Below are positions 1 through 7,614 of a DNA stretch of 64,000 nucleotides, one piece after another. The stretch's first letter is position 1. Each line of letters begins with the position of its first letter. The position numbers and the translations under genes are program-made. Below the pieces are notes generated by a model. The model did no database searches, had not been told where the DNA came from, and worked only from the letters and a program-made list of their open reading frames with translations. Source of the DNA: HGM04593 sp045592125 (GTDB taxonomy: Bacteria > Bacteroidota > Bacteroidia > Bacteroidales > Bacteroidaceae); assembly GCA_045592125.1 (NCBI GenBank), contig JAZNUE010000042.1, forward strand, positions 1 through 64,000, in the 5' to 3' direction.

Positions 1-620
1 CGAACATGTCATGCTGGAGCGGAGCGAAGCATCTGAAAAACTGCGAATAAAGAGATTTTTTCGGGTATGAGATTCCTCCCTGCTTCGCTCGTCCTTTTCA
101 TAACAACTGAGAAGAGATTTTTCGCTTTGCTCAAAATGACAAGTCCGGGAGTTGACAGTTGTTTTGCCTTTAGCCCCTGTGCGGGAGCCTGTCATTCTGG
201 AGCGAAGGGTAACGGAGCGAAGAATCTCCTTATCCGCGCGCCTTTGGCCCTACCGTGTGCTAGAGTCTCGCATTGGATGAGATGTTTCGCTGCGCTCAAC
301 ATGACAGGGCACTCAACATGACAGGGCAAGGCCAAATGCCAACGGTCGGTGTGCCTGTCATCCTGAGCAAAGCGAAGGATCTCAAGAACGCATTGACAGA
401 GATTCTTGCCTTTGGCCCCTTCGGGCGGCGACCGTTGGTTCACTGCGTTCAACATGACAAAACAACGTTTTGTTATCGGCGAGTTTTGCAGCAACAGGTC
501 AAACGTAGCATAGCCGCAGGTTATGCCGTTTGGGTGGCTAAAAGCAAAACGAGTCAATGACAGTGCAAATATAGAATGACAAGAACGGTCTTTAGCCCCT
601 GCGGCTGTGTGCGTGAATGT
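1..620. repeat. Gene-free cluster of dispersed intergenic repeats (island 1)
   Basis: I see no credible gene here; the open frames are short, overlap on both strands and match no family. The stretch is a mosaic of repeats found elsewhere in the window. Bases 1-41 match 7053-7093 exactly. A block around 271-405 (containing GATGAGATGTTTCGCTGCGC and CATCCTGAGCAAAGCGAAGG) recurs near 42790-42906, and in part at 7206-7290 (same strand) and 7336-7392 (opposite strand). Bases 454-562 are a copy of the covarying hairpin repeat described separately. Many units begin or end with TGACA or its complement. The left edge is cut by the window. Confidence 0.85.
454..562 (+). repeat. Covarying hairpin repeat, copy A
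   Basis: This is an intergenic unit of about 109 bases. It opens with the near-palindrome AACAACGTTTTGTT and ends in AAAAGCAAAACGAGTCAATGAC. The core hairpin is at 500-532. The outer stem CAAACG pairs with CGTTTG, and the inner stem GCATAGCC pairs with GGTTATGC around the loop GCA. An outermost GTTTTGC/GCAAAAC pairing can enclose this. Copies B to E keep the same fold with different stem bases. Confidence 0.85.
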
Positions 621-702
621 GCGACATTCCCGCCCGCTCGCTTAACCGCAGCTTTTCTCTGTACTTTTAGGTTCCGCGGCGGGGCATATAATTGACAAAT
701 AT

Positions 703-734
703 CTTGTTTTTATGATATTTTAAATTTAATTTTG
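703..734 (+). promoter_or_regulatory. Predicted Bacteroides-type promoter of the glycine-lipid operon
   Basis: A -7 element TAATTTTG (727-734) matches the TAnnTTTG consensus exactly. A -33 element CTTG (703-706), one mismatch from TTTG, lies 20 bases upstream. The start codon follows at 763. Called from consensus and spacing only. Confidence 0.6.
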
Positions 735-762
735 CGTCAAATACAATACACACAGCAGCACG

Positions 763-1575
763 ATGGATGAAATTCTGCAAATAGATGTTGAGAAGATATT
801 GGCTGCAAAGGCCGGGGACAAGGCGCGCTATGTGCCTGGTTTCCTTGTTTCTTATCTCAAGAAAATTGTGCACCAGGACGAGGTTAACGAGTTCCTGCGC
901 ATTTATCACGACAAGCGTGGAATTGGTTTTGTAAATGCCTTCATGGAGTACTTCAACAACTCTTTCGAGGTGAATGGCCTTGAGAACCTTCCAAAGGACC
1001 GTCTCTGCACATTCGTGAGCAACCATCCGCTGGGAGCGCAGGACGGCCTGGGACTGGCATATATCCTTGGCCCTCACTATCAGGGAAAAATAAAGTTCCT
1101 TGTAAACGACTTGCTGATGAATATACCTCATCTGGCGGAGTTCTGGGTCCCCATAAACAAGACTGGCAAGCAGGCACGCAACTTCCCGCAGCAGGTGAAC
1201 GCGGCCTTTGAGAGCGAGAATAACATTGTGATGTTCCCTGCCGGCCTCTGTTCGCGCAAGCGCAAGGGCGTGATACGTGACCTTGACTGGAAGAAGACTT
1301 TCATTACCAAGAGCGTGCAGACGCAGCGCGATATTGTCCCTGTGCATTTTGAGGGCGAGAACTCTAAGTTCTTCTACCGCCTTGCCAACATAAACAAGAT
1401 GCTAGGGATTAAGTTCAACATAGCAATGCTTTACCTTGCCGACGAGATGTACAAGAACAGGGACAAGAGGTTCAAGGTAACTATCGGCAAGCCTATTCCT
1501 TGGCAGGCCTTTGACAGGTCGAAGACCCCTACCGAGTGGGCGCAGCATGTCAAGGAGATTGTATACACATTATAA
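763..1575 (+). CDS. glsA: Lysophospholipid O-acyltransferase-like protein, probable glycine-lipid GlsA
   Basis: This 270-residue protein belongs to the lysophospholipid acyltransferase superfamily. The region NHPLGAQDG (about residues 87-95) fits the acyltransferase His/Asp active-site box in the hemolysin-like spacing. FPAGLCSR (about 158-165) stands where PlsC proteins have FPEGTRSR, so the usual Glu is replaced by Ala. There is no signal peptide, so it should act at the inner face of the cytoplasmic membrane. The next gene, 19 bases downstream, is a hemolysin/OlsB-type N-acyltransferase. In Bacteroides thetaiotaomicron an adjacent pair of this kind (GlsA and GlsB) makes glycine lipids, with GlsA adding the ester-linked second acyl chain. 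The assignment rests on that pairing; ornithine-lipid synthesis (OlsA-like) is the alternative. Confidence 0.8.
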   Translation: MDEILQIDVEKILAAKAGDKARYVPGFLVSYLKKIVHQDEVNEFLRIYHDKRGIGFVNAFMEYFNNSFEVNGLENLPKDRLCTFVSNHPLGAQDGLGLAYILGPHYQGKIKFLVNDLLMNIPHLAEFWVPINKTGKQARNFPQQVNAAFESENNIVMFPAGLCSRKRKGVIRDLDWKKTFITKSVQTQRDIVPVHFEGENSKFFYRLANINKMLGIKFNIAMLYLADEMYKNRDKRFKVTIGKPIPWQAFDRSKTPTEWAQHVKEIVYTL

Positions 1576-1594
1576 AACAGACACAGACACCATA

Positions 1595-2590
1595 ATGGAA
1601 GAGATTATAGCTCCTGTTCCCAAAGAACTGCTCAAGGCGGAATTGACGCCTGGCAGGCGCCTGCGTTTCACCCAGAAGAGCAACAATGAGATTTATGTGG
1701 TAACTGCAGCCGAGGCCCCTAACGTGATGAGGGAGATTGGCCGCCTGCGTGAGATTGCCTTCAGGGCCTCGGGCGGCGGTACAGGCAAGTCAATAGACAT
1801 TGACGAGTTCGATACTATGGACGTGCCATATAAGCAGCTTATTGTGTGGAACCCCGACAGCGACGACATTGTAGGAGGCTACCGTTATCTTTGGGGCAAG
1901 GAGGTGAAGATTGAGGAGAACGGCGAGCCGCGCATGGCAACAGCGCATGGCATGTTCAATTTCTCCGAAAAGTTCCTTAAGGAGGTGCTCCCTCATACAA
2001 TTGAGCTGGGCCGTGCCTTCGTGTCGGTAGAGTACCAGTCTACCCGTATGGGCGCGAAGAGCCTTTTTGCCCTTGACAACCTGTGGGACGGCCTTGGCGC
2101 CCTCACTGTTGTAATCCCCGGTGTAAAGTACCTCTTTGGCAAGGTTACCATGTATCCTTCGTACCCCACAAAGGCGCGCGACATGATTCTCTACTTCCTC
2201 AGGGAGCATTTCCCCGATAATGAGAGGCTTGTGTGCCCAGTAGCCCCGGTGCGGCTGGCTACTGGCGAGGAGGAGCTTGCGGCGCTCTTTGGCAAGGAGA
2301 ATTTCAACGAGGACTACCGTGCGCTCAAGCAGGCGGTCCACAACCTGGGAACGTCGATACCGCCAATGTTCAATGCCTATATGTGCCTCTCGCCGACAAT
2401 GAAGATTTTCGGCACTGCAGTGAACTATGCCTTCGGCAATGTTGAGGAGACTGGCCTGCTCATTACCGTGGACGAGATGCGCAGCGACAGGAAGCAGCGT
2501 TATGTCGACTCGTTCGCAAAGGAGAACCCCGATGTCCGGAACTTCGCATTTACAGTAAACCAGGTGCTTGACATCCCGCGCGGCAACTGA
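1595..2590 (+). CDS. glsB: OlsB/hemolysin-type N-acyltransferase, probable GlsB
   Basis: This 331-residue protein is a GNAT-fold amino-acid N-acyltransferase of the OlsB/hemolysin family. It would attach a 3-hydroxy-acyl chain from acyl carrier protein to an amino group, the first step of glycine (or ornithine) lipid synthesis. Family-typical stretches are the conserved REIAFRASGGGTG region (about residues 52-64), followed by the acceptor-side IDIDEFD. The frame is open upstream to 1511, inside the previous gene. I place the start at ATG 1595, just past the glsA stop, because the MEEIIAPVPKEL opening is family-like. It is cotranscribed with the gene before it and followed by a terminator at 2609-2643. 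Confidence 0.83.
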   Translation: MEEIIAPVPKELLKAELTPGRRLRFTQKSNNEIYVVTAAEAPNVMREIGRLREIAFRASGGGTGKSIDIDEFDTMDVPYKQLIVWNPDSDDIVGGYRYLWGKEVKIEENGEPRMATAHGMFNFSEKFLKEVLPHTIELGRAFVSVEYQSTRMGAKSLFALDNLWDGLGALTVVIPGVKYLFGKVTMYPSYPTKARDMILYFLREHFPDNERLVCPVAPVRLATGEEELAALFGKENFNEDYRALKQAVHNLGTSIPPMFNAYMCLSPTMKIFGTAVNYAFGNVEETGLLITVDEMRSDRKQRYVDSFAKENPDVRNFAFTVNQVLDIPRGN

Positions 2591-2608
2591 TAGGCAATAA
2601 TTACAGAG

Positions 2609-2643
2609 ACTCCGGGAACAATGCTGTTCGCCCGGAGTTTTTT
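2609..2643 (+). terminator. Rho-independent terminator after glsB
   Basis: ACTCCGGG (2609-2616) pairs with CCCGGAGT (2631-2638) around a 14-base loop, and a T run follows. It separates the glycine-lipid pair from dut, which starts a few bases later. Confidence 0.85.
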
Positions 2644-2647
2644 ATAG

Positions 2648-3091
2648 ATGGATAGAATTATGAAAGTAGAGATTATCAACAGGTCGAAGCACCAGCTGCC
2701 TTCGTATGCAACGGCCCTTTCGGCAGGAATGGACCTTAGGGCAAACCTTGAACAGTCCATTGAGCTGCAGCCCCTGCAGCGTGCGCTTGTCCCCACAGGG
2801 CTCTTTATTGCCCTGCCCGAAGGGTATGAGGCGCAGGTGCGTCCGCGTAGCGGCCTTGCCATAAAGAAGGGCATTACGGTGCTCAACTCTCCAGGAACAA
2901 TTGACGCCGACTACCGTGGCGAGGTGTGCGTGATACTGGTGAACCTCTCCAGCGAGCCTTTTGTCATTGCAGACGGCGAGCGCATTGCGCAGATGGTGAT
3001 AGCACGCCATGAGCAGGTGGAGTGGTGTCAGGTTGAGGCGCTCTCCAGCACGGAGCGCGGGACCGGAGGGTTCGGCCACACAGGCGTATAA
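2648..3091 (+). CDS. dut: dUTP diphosphatase (dUTPase)
   Basis: This enzyme hydrolyses dUTP to dUMP and pyrophosphate, keeping uracil out of DNA and supplying dUMP for thymidylate. The 147-residue length is normal for the trimeric enzyme. All five motifs are present in order: AGMDLRA, RPRSGLA, GTIDADYRGEV (with the catalytic Asp and the Tyr that selects deoxyribose), ERIAQMVI, and the C-terminal arm RGTGGFGHTGV. An internal ATG at 2660 (MKVEII) is an equally plausible start. It heads an operon with three envelope proteins, an arrangement I recall from other Bacteroidales. Confidence 0.97.
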   Translation: MDRIMKVEIINRSKHQLPSYATALSAGMDLRANLEQSIELQPLQRALVPTGLFIALPEGYEAQVRPRSGLAIKKGITVLNSPGTIDADYRGEVCVILVNLSSEPFVIADGERIAQMVIARHEQVEWCQVEALSSTERGTGGFGHTGV

Positions 3092-3108
3092 CCAAGCGTG
3101 AGCAGTCT

Positions 3109-4824
3109 ATGAGACGCCTTGCCCAATATATAATGCAATTCCTGCTGTGCCTTCTTCCTGCTGCAGCAGCGGCGCAGCATAGCGCTGGCAGTACGGCTCG
3201 CGAGCGCGCTGTGGAGTATTATTACCTGCAGGCAATATCCTTGCTTGAGCAGGACAGCCTTGACGCGAGCCTTGAGCTGCTTGAGCACTGCCGCAGGCTG
3301 GCGCCGGAGTCGTCTGCCGTACAGTACGACCTCTCGGCGTTCTACCAGTTCCTGGGCAAGGATTCACTTGCTCATTGCATGCTCAAGAATATAGTGGAGA
3401 AGGAACCGCTCAACATGAAGTACTGCGAGGCGCTGGTAGAGTATTATCACAGGACTGGCAACAGGAAGCAGGCAATCTCTCTCTACGAGAGAATGCTGGA
3501 GCACAGCTCCTCAAAAAGCGAGATATACATGTCGCTCTATTCGCTCTACAGCGACGAGAGGGAGCATGAGAAGGCCATTGAGGTGCTCGGCAAGCTCGAG
3601 AAGGCCGAGGGCAGGAACGAGATGGTCTCTCTCCACAGGGTAAAGCAGCTCGTTATGCTGCAGGACAGTGCCCGTGCCCTTTCTGCTGTGAGGCAGATGA
3701 TTGCTGACTCTCCCGAGAACCTGCAGTACCAGGCATTGCTGGGCGATGTATACTCCATGTTCGGCAACTTTGCCTGTTCCGAGCAGATATACCTGGGAGT
3801 GGTGGAGAAGGACTCCTCCGACATCAGCTCCCTCTCCTCTCTCTGCAACCTCTATCTTATGAGCGGCAGGGACTCGCTCTACTGCATGGCAGTGGAACGC
3901 CTGCTCAAGAACGAGAAGCTTGAGGTTGAGCAGCGCATATCGACCCTCCTTGACTATACCAAGTACAAGGACGAGCGTGATTCCACATATGCCGCACGCT
4001 TCTTCGAGGAGATGCTTGAGCTGCCTTTCGACAGGCTTGAGGTTGCCGACCTCTATGTGCAGTACCTTCTCTACCGGGAAGCCTCGCCCGAGAAGATTAT
4101 CCCAGTGCTCGATACAATCCTCTCCATGGAGCCCGAGAACCGCTCGGCGCTGCTCCAGCTGCTTATTTTTGCCATTGAGCGGAATGACTATGAGGGCGTG
4201 ATAGAGTGCAGCGACAATGCGATACTCTACATCCCTGACATGCTTGAGCTCTACTACTACAAGGGCATAGCCCTCTCCCAGCTCAACAGGGACGAGGAGA
4301 GTGCCGGGGTGCTTGAGCAGGGGCTCTCGCGCAGGAGCAGCGACTGCTCAACCGAGATAACCTCGAGGACTTTCTCGCTGCTGGGCGACGTGTACCACGA
4401 GCTAGGCAGGATGGACAGGTGCATGGAGGCATATGACTCGGCGCTGATATACAACCCGTCCGAGGTATCTGTGCTTAATAACTATGCCTATTACCTGGCC
4501 CTTGAGGGCAAGGACCTGGAGCGTGCCCTGGCAATGAGCGCAAGGACAATAGAGGCCGAACCAGGAAACGCCATATATGTAGACACGTATGCCTGGCTGC
4601 TCTTCTGCCTTGAAAGGTATGAGGAGGCAAAGGCCTATGCCGAGAAGCTGCTGCTCATTGAGGGCGACAAGAGCTCGGTGGAATACCATCACTGCGGCGA
4701 CATATTCGCAAAATGCGGCGACATGGGGCGTGCAGTGGAGTGCTGGGAGAAGGCGCGCGGGCTTGGCGACACTTCCAAGGTGCTCAAGAAAAAGATTAGG
4801 AAACGCAAATACTATGCACGATGA
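3109..4824 (+). CDS. Secreted tetratricopeptide-repeat protein
   Basis: This 571-residue protein starts with a signal peptide (residues 1 to about 22, ending in an alanine run before QHS). The rest is helical repeats of TPR type spread over the whole length. Clear examples are near residues 38-70, 100-160 and 400-510, for instance the NNYAYYLALEGKDLERALAM type of motif. TPR arrays bind other proteins; no catalytic site is visible. It lies 17 bases after dut, and its last four bases overlap the start of the DUF4292 lipoprotein (ATGA overlap), so the two are probably translationally coupled. It probably acts as a periplasmic or outer-membrane scaffold. Its precise role is unknown. Confidence 0.85.
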   Translation: MRRLAQYIMQFLLCLLPAAAAAQHSAGSTARERAVEYYYLQAISLLEQDSLDASLELLEHCRRLAPESSAVQYDLSAFYQFLGKDSLAHCMLKNIVEKEPLNMKYCEALVEYYHRTGNRKQAISLYERMLEHSSSKSEIYMSLYSLYSDEREHEKAIEVLGKLEKAEGRNEMVSLHRVKQLVMLQDSARALSAVRQMIADSPENLQYQALLGDVYSMFGNFACSEQIYLGVVEKDSSDISSLSSLCNLYLMSGRDSLYCMAVERLLKNEKLEVEQRISTLLDYTKYKDERDSTYAARFFEEMLELPFDRLEVADLYVQYLLYREASPEKIIPVLDTILSMEPENRSALLQLLIFAIERNDYEGVIECSDNAILYIPDMLELYYYKGIALSQLNRDEESAGVLEQGLSRRSSDCSTEITSRTFSLLGDVYHELGRMDRCMEAYDSALIYNPSEVSVLNNYAYYLALEGKDLERALAMSARTIEAEPGNAIYVDTYAWLLFCLERYEEAKAYAEKLLLIEGDKSSVEYHHCGDIFAKCGDMGRAVECWEKARGLGDTSKVLKKKIRKRKYYAR

Positions 4825-5645
4825 GAAATGCTGCTGCCACCATACTGCTGCTCCTCTCCATCGCGCTCCTGCTCACTGGCTGCTCTTCAGGACGGCACTG
4901 CGTGCCAGGCATGCAGGCAAGGCCTGTGAAGGCCGATATCGCGCTCCTGCCGTCGGCAGGCAGGGATGTGGCCTGTCTCTCGTGCCCGGTGAGGATGACC
5001 GCCTCGATAAATGGCGAGGAGGCGTCGCTGAAGGGCAGGCTGCGCGTGAAAGGCGGCGAGGGTGTGCAGGTGAGCGCGACGGCAATGGGGCTCATGGAGG
5101 CTGCCTGTATCGAGTTCCTGCCGCAGGCCGTGAGGTTCCTGTACAAGATTGACAAGGTATATGCCGAGTCGCCCTACGCTAGTGTCCCTTTCCTTGGCGG
5201 CACAGGTACGGGCTACAGCATACTTGAGCATGTCCTCCTGAACAGGATGTTCTCGCCCGACGGAGCTCCTTTCGCAAAGGCGCTCTCGGGCATGCATATA
5301 GCCGACGAGGGCGACACCATTACTGTCACCACCAAGGGCGGGTATCCGGTAGTGTACAGGTTCAGCATAGAGAAAGAGAGCGGCAACCTGGTAAAGAGCG
5401 AAGGCTGGTATGCCAGCGGCGGCAACGTTGTCTGCCGCTATTCAGGCTTCAAGGAACTTGGCGGCCTCCCTTTCCCGCAGAGGGTTGAGGTGTCGTTCAG
5501 CGGCGGCGGTTCGTCGGCAGAGCTCACGCTCAGGCTCGGCAACCTGAGCGGCAAGGAGTTCAAGCTTTCCCCCCGCAGGGTCTCCAAGGCCTTCAGGAGG
5601 GTCTCGCTTGAGGCAATTATTGAGTCAATGGGCAGCATGGAGTAA
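4821..5645 (+). CDS. DUF4292-family lipoprotein
   Basis: This 274-residue protein has a lipoprotein signal peptide (LLLTGC, lipidation at Cys21). The body is predicted to be beta-rich, with the pattern SIEKESGNLVKSEGWYASGG typical of DUF4292, a Bacteroidota family of unassigned function with a LolA/LolB-like look. A role in carrying or inserting lipoproteins is inference. It overlaps the TPR gene by four bases and is followed after 11 bases by the EnvC-like gene, so all three should be made together. Confidence 0.8.
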   Translation: MRNAAATILLLLSIALLLTGCSSGRHCVPGMQARPVKADIALLPSAGRDVACLSCPVRMTASINGEEASLKGRLRVKGGEGVQVSATAMGLMEAACIEFLPQAVRFLYKIDKVYAESPYASVPFLGGTGTGYSILEHVLLNRMFSPDGAPFAKALSGMHIADEGDTITVTTKGGYPVVYRFSIEKESGNLVKSEGWYASGGNVVCRYSGFKELGGLPFPQRVEVSFSGGGSSAELTLRLGNLSGKEFKLSPRRVSKAFRRVSLEAIIESMGSME

Positions 5646-5656
5646 CAAAGAGACTA

Positions 5657-6976
5657 ATGCAAAAGAAAACTATGAAAGGACACATTATAAGACATATTCT
5701 GTTCATCGGCCTGTTTATGGCGCTCCCTTTCTCTGTGTCGCTTGCACAGAACTCCGAGATAAAGAGAATGCGCGGGCAGGCCACTGCGCTGCGCAAGGAG
5801 ATTGAGGAGCAGAAGAAGATTCTTCTCTCTGCCGAGAAGGATGTGAGCAGCCAGCTCCGCAACCTGAGTGTGGTGGAGGCGCAGATGAAGAAGCAGAAGT
5901 CGCTAGTTTCTCTCCTGAGGAACGAGGTCAAGGGCATTGACCGCGAGATAAGGCAGCTAGGTTCCGACATAGTGCTGCAGGAGGAGCGTGTGGCCCAGTC
6001 GCGCAAGGAGTATGCCGAGGCGCTCCGCAGGGCACGCAAGTACAGGAAGGGAAACAGCAGGCTCAACTTCCTTCTCTCGTCCGAGGATTTCTACACCTTG
6101 CTGCGCCGCTATCGCTACACTAACGAGTATATGGGCGCGCAGGACCGTCTGGCTGCCAGCCTGCAGAACCAGATAGAGATTCTCTCTGCAAAGAAGAAGG
6201 AACTCGAGGAGGCCCACGCGGCAAAGAGCGAGTCGCTCAAGGAGCAGGAGAGCGTGAAGGCGGGTCTCGAGGCCCTTGAGAAAGAGCAGCGCAGTATACT
6301 TGCCGGCCTGAAGAAGCAGTCGGGCAAGGTGAAGGCCGAGATTGACAAGAAACAGAAAAGCCTTAACAGGCTTAACAAGCGTATCGATACCGAGATTGAG
6401 CGCGTGCTGGCCGAGGAGCGTGCTGCGAAGAAACGCGCCGAGGAGGCTGCCCGCAAGCGCAAGGAGGCCGCAAAGAAGGCCCAGGGCAGCGGCCTGCCAA
6501 AGAAGAGCGAGGCAAAGGACGATAATCTCTATGCCAGCGACGCTGGAGTTGCCGAGATGACAGGTTCCTTCCTCAAGAACAAGAAACGCATGCCTGTGCC
6601 CATAACGGGCCCCTACCTTGTAGTCGACGAGTTCGGCACAAGGAATGTGATAGAAGGAAAGGGCAACGTGCAGATAAACAATAAGGGTGTTGTCCTTGAG
6701 GGCAGTGCCGGCGCAAAGGTGCGCTGCATTTTCGAGGGCAAGGTCACTGCTGTGGTGAATGACGGGAACTACCACTTTGTGCTTGTTCGCCACGGCGAGT
6801 ACATATCGGTTTACAGCAACGTAGTGAATATGCGCGTCAGCGGCGGCGAGAAGGTAGAGGCAGGCGATGTCCTAGGCGATGTTGGCGTCGACGCCAAGTC
6901 TGGCACCCCAAGGCTGCAGTTCCAGCTGCGCAAGGAGAAGCAGATTCTTAACCCTGCAGAGTGGATTAGGATGTAG
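5657..6976 (+). CDS. EnvC-like coiled-coil protein with degenerate LytM/M23 domain
   Basis: This 439-residue protein has three parts: a signal peptide (about 1-30), a long charged coiled coil (about 35-275, rich in Glu, Lys and Arg) and a C-terminal M23/LytM fold (about 310-439). The M23 zinc ligands are missing. The first motif reads FGTRNVIEGKGN without the HxxxD pair, and LQFQLR replaces the usual HxH segment. This is the EnvC state, in which the domain does not cut peptidoglycan but activates amidases at the septum. A role in daughter-cell separation is therefore inferred. A second start at ATG 5672 is possible. A 7-base tandem array begins 24 bases after the stop. Confidence 0.86.
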   Translation: MQKKTMKGHIIRHILFIGLFMALPFSVSLAQNSEIKRMRGQATALRKEIEEQKKILLSAEKDVSSQLRNLSVVEAQMKKQKSLVSLLRNEVKGIDREIRQLGSDIVLQEERVAQSRKEYAEALRRARKYRKGNSRLNFLLSSEDFYTLLRRYRYTNEYMGAQDRLAASLQNQIEILSAKKKELEEAHAAKSESLKEQESVKAGLEALEKEQRSILAGLKKQSGKVKAEIDKKQKSLNRLNKRIDTEIERVLAEERAAKKRAEEAARKRKEAAKKAQGSGLPKKSEAKDDNLYASDAGVAEMTGSFLKNKKRMPVPITGPYLVVDEFGTRNVIEGKGNVQINNKGVVLEGSAGAKVRCIFEGKVTAVVNDGNYHFVLVRHGEYISVYSNVVNMRVSGGEKVEAGDVLGDVGVDAKSGTPRLQFQLRKEKQILNPAEWIRM

Positions 6977-6999
6977 GCGGAGGAAAGAGCATTATCAAA

Positions 7000-7048
7000 G
7001 CAGAAAGCAGAAAGCAGAAAGGAGAAAGGGGAAAGGAAAAAGGAGAAA
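7000..7048 (+). repeat. Heptamer tandem array (GCAGAAA type), seven units
   Basis: There are seven consecutive 7-base units: GCAGAAA three times, then GGAGAAA, GGGGAAA, GGAAAAA and GGAGAAA. The array sits between the stop of the EnvC-like gene and the repeat island that begins at 7053. Later units diverge at positions 2-4 only, keeping the period. Confidence 0.9.
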
Positions 7049-7052
7049 GCCG

Positions 7053-7430
7053 CGAACATGTCATGCTGGAGCGGAGCGAAGCATCTGAAAAACAGCTCTG
7101 TCGGGATGGCAAAGGCGCGGGGATAAAGAGATTCTTCGCTCCGTTACCCTTCGCTCCAGAATGACAGGTTCCAGTGCGCTCAACCGCGTTGTTTTGTCAT
7201 TTCTGCATTGGATGAGATGTTTCGCTGCGCTCAACATGACAGGGCGCTCAACATGACAGGCCAAGGCCAAATGCCAAGGTCAAGGAACTCAAGCTAGGGC
7301 GTAGCCTGATTGCAACCAGTCTTGTCATTCTGAACGCAGTGAAGAATCTCTGTCAATGCGTTCTTGAGATCCTTCGCTTTGCTCAGGATGACAGGCACAT
7401 CGACCGTTGGCGAGCTTTGCTCCCCCTATG
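7053..7430. repeat. Dispersed intergenic repeats (island 2)
   Basis: No gene is supported. Bases 7053-7093 repeat window bases 1-41. A block at about 7206-7290 matches blocks at 271 and 42790. Bases 7336-7392 carry the CCTTCGCTTTGCTCAGGATG unit, the reverse complement of the copies at 360 and 42860. The arrangement is a mosaic of short units that each contain a (G)AGCGAAG or CTTCGCT core. Confidence 0.85.
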
Positions 7431-7433
7431 GCA

Positions 7434-7591
7434 GCGCTCGCTGTAAAAGCTCAAGTAAACTTGGCTTTCGCTCGCTTTGGACAAGCTTTCCACTTTCATC
7501 TTTCATCTTTTCGCTTTAACCCCACTTCGTGGGCTTGAACCTTGGCTGCGCTCGCTGTAAAAGCTCAAGTAAACTTGGCTTTCGCTCGCTT
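7434..7591 (+). repeat. 44-base direct repeat downstream of argD
   Basis: The segment at 7434-7477 (starting GCGCTCGCTGTAAAAGCTCA) is repeated identically at 7548-7591, a displacement of 114 bases. Each copy is followed within about ten bases by CAAGCTTTC and a heptamer array. It therefore looks like a local duplication of one unit and its tail. Confidence 0.85.
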
Positions 7592-7614
7592 GGCACAAGC
7601 TTTCATCTTTCCAC
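7487..7614 (-). repeat. Heptamer tandem arrays (GTGGAAA/GATGAAA type)
   Basis: There are two short arrays of 7-base units. Read on the plus strand, 7487-7514 is TTTCCAC, TTTCATC, TTTCATC, TTTTCGC, and 7601-7614 is TTTCATC, TTTCCAC. The second array covers the argD stop codon (7603-7605), so the last residues of ArgD (QVER) are encoded by the array. Confidence 0.85.

Noticed and set aside
500..532. Hairpin copies as CRISPR repeats
   Set aside because: Copies are scattered and in both orientations, without regular spacers or cas genes.
67..560. Short open frames on both strands of island 1
   Set aside because: They overlap each other, have no family resemblance and are made of repeats that occur elsewhere without an open frame.
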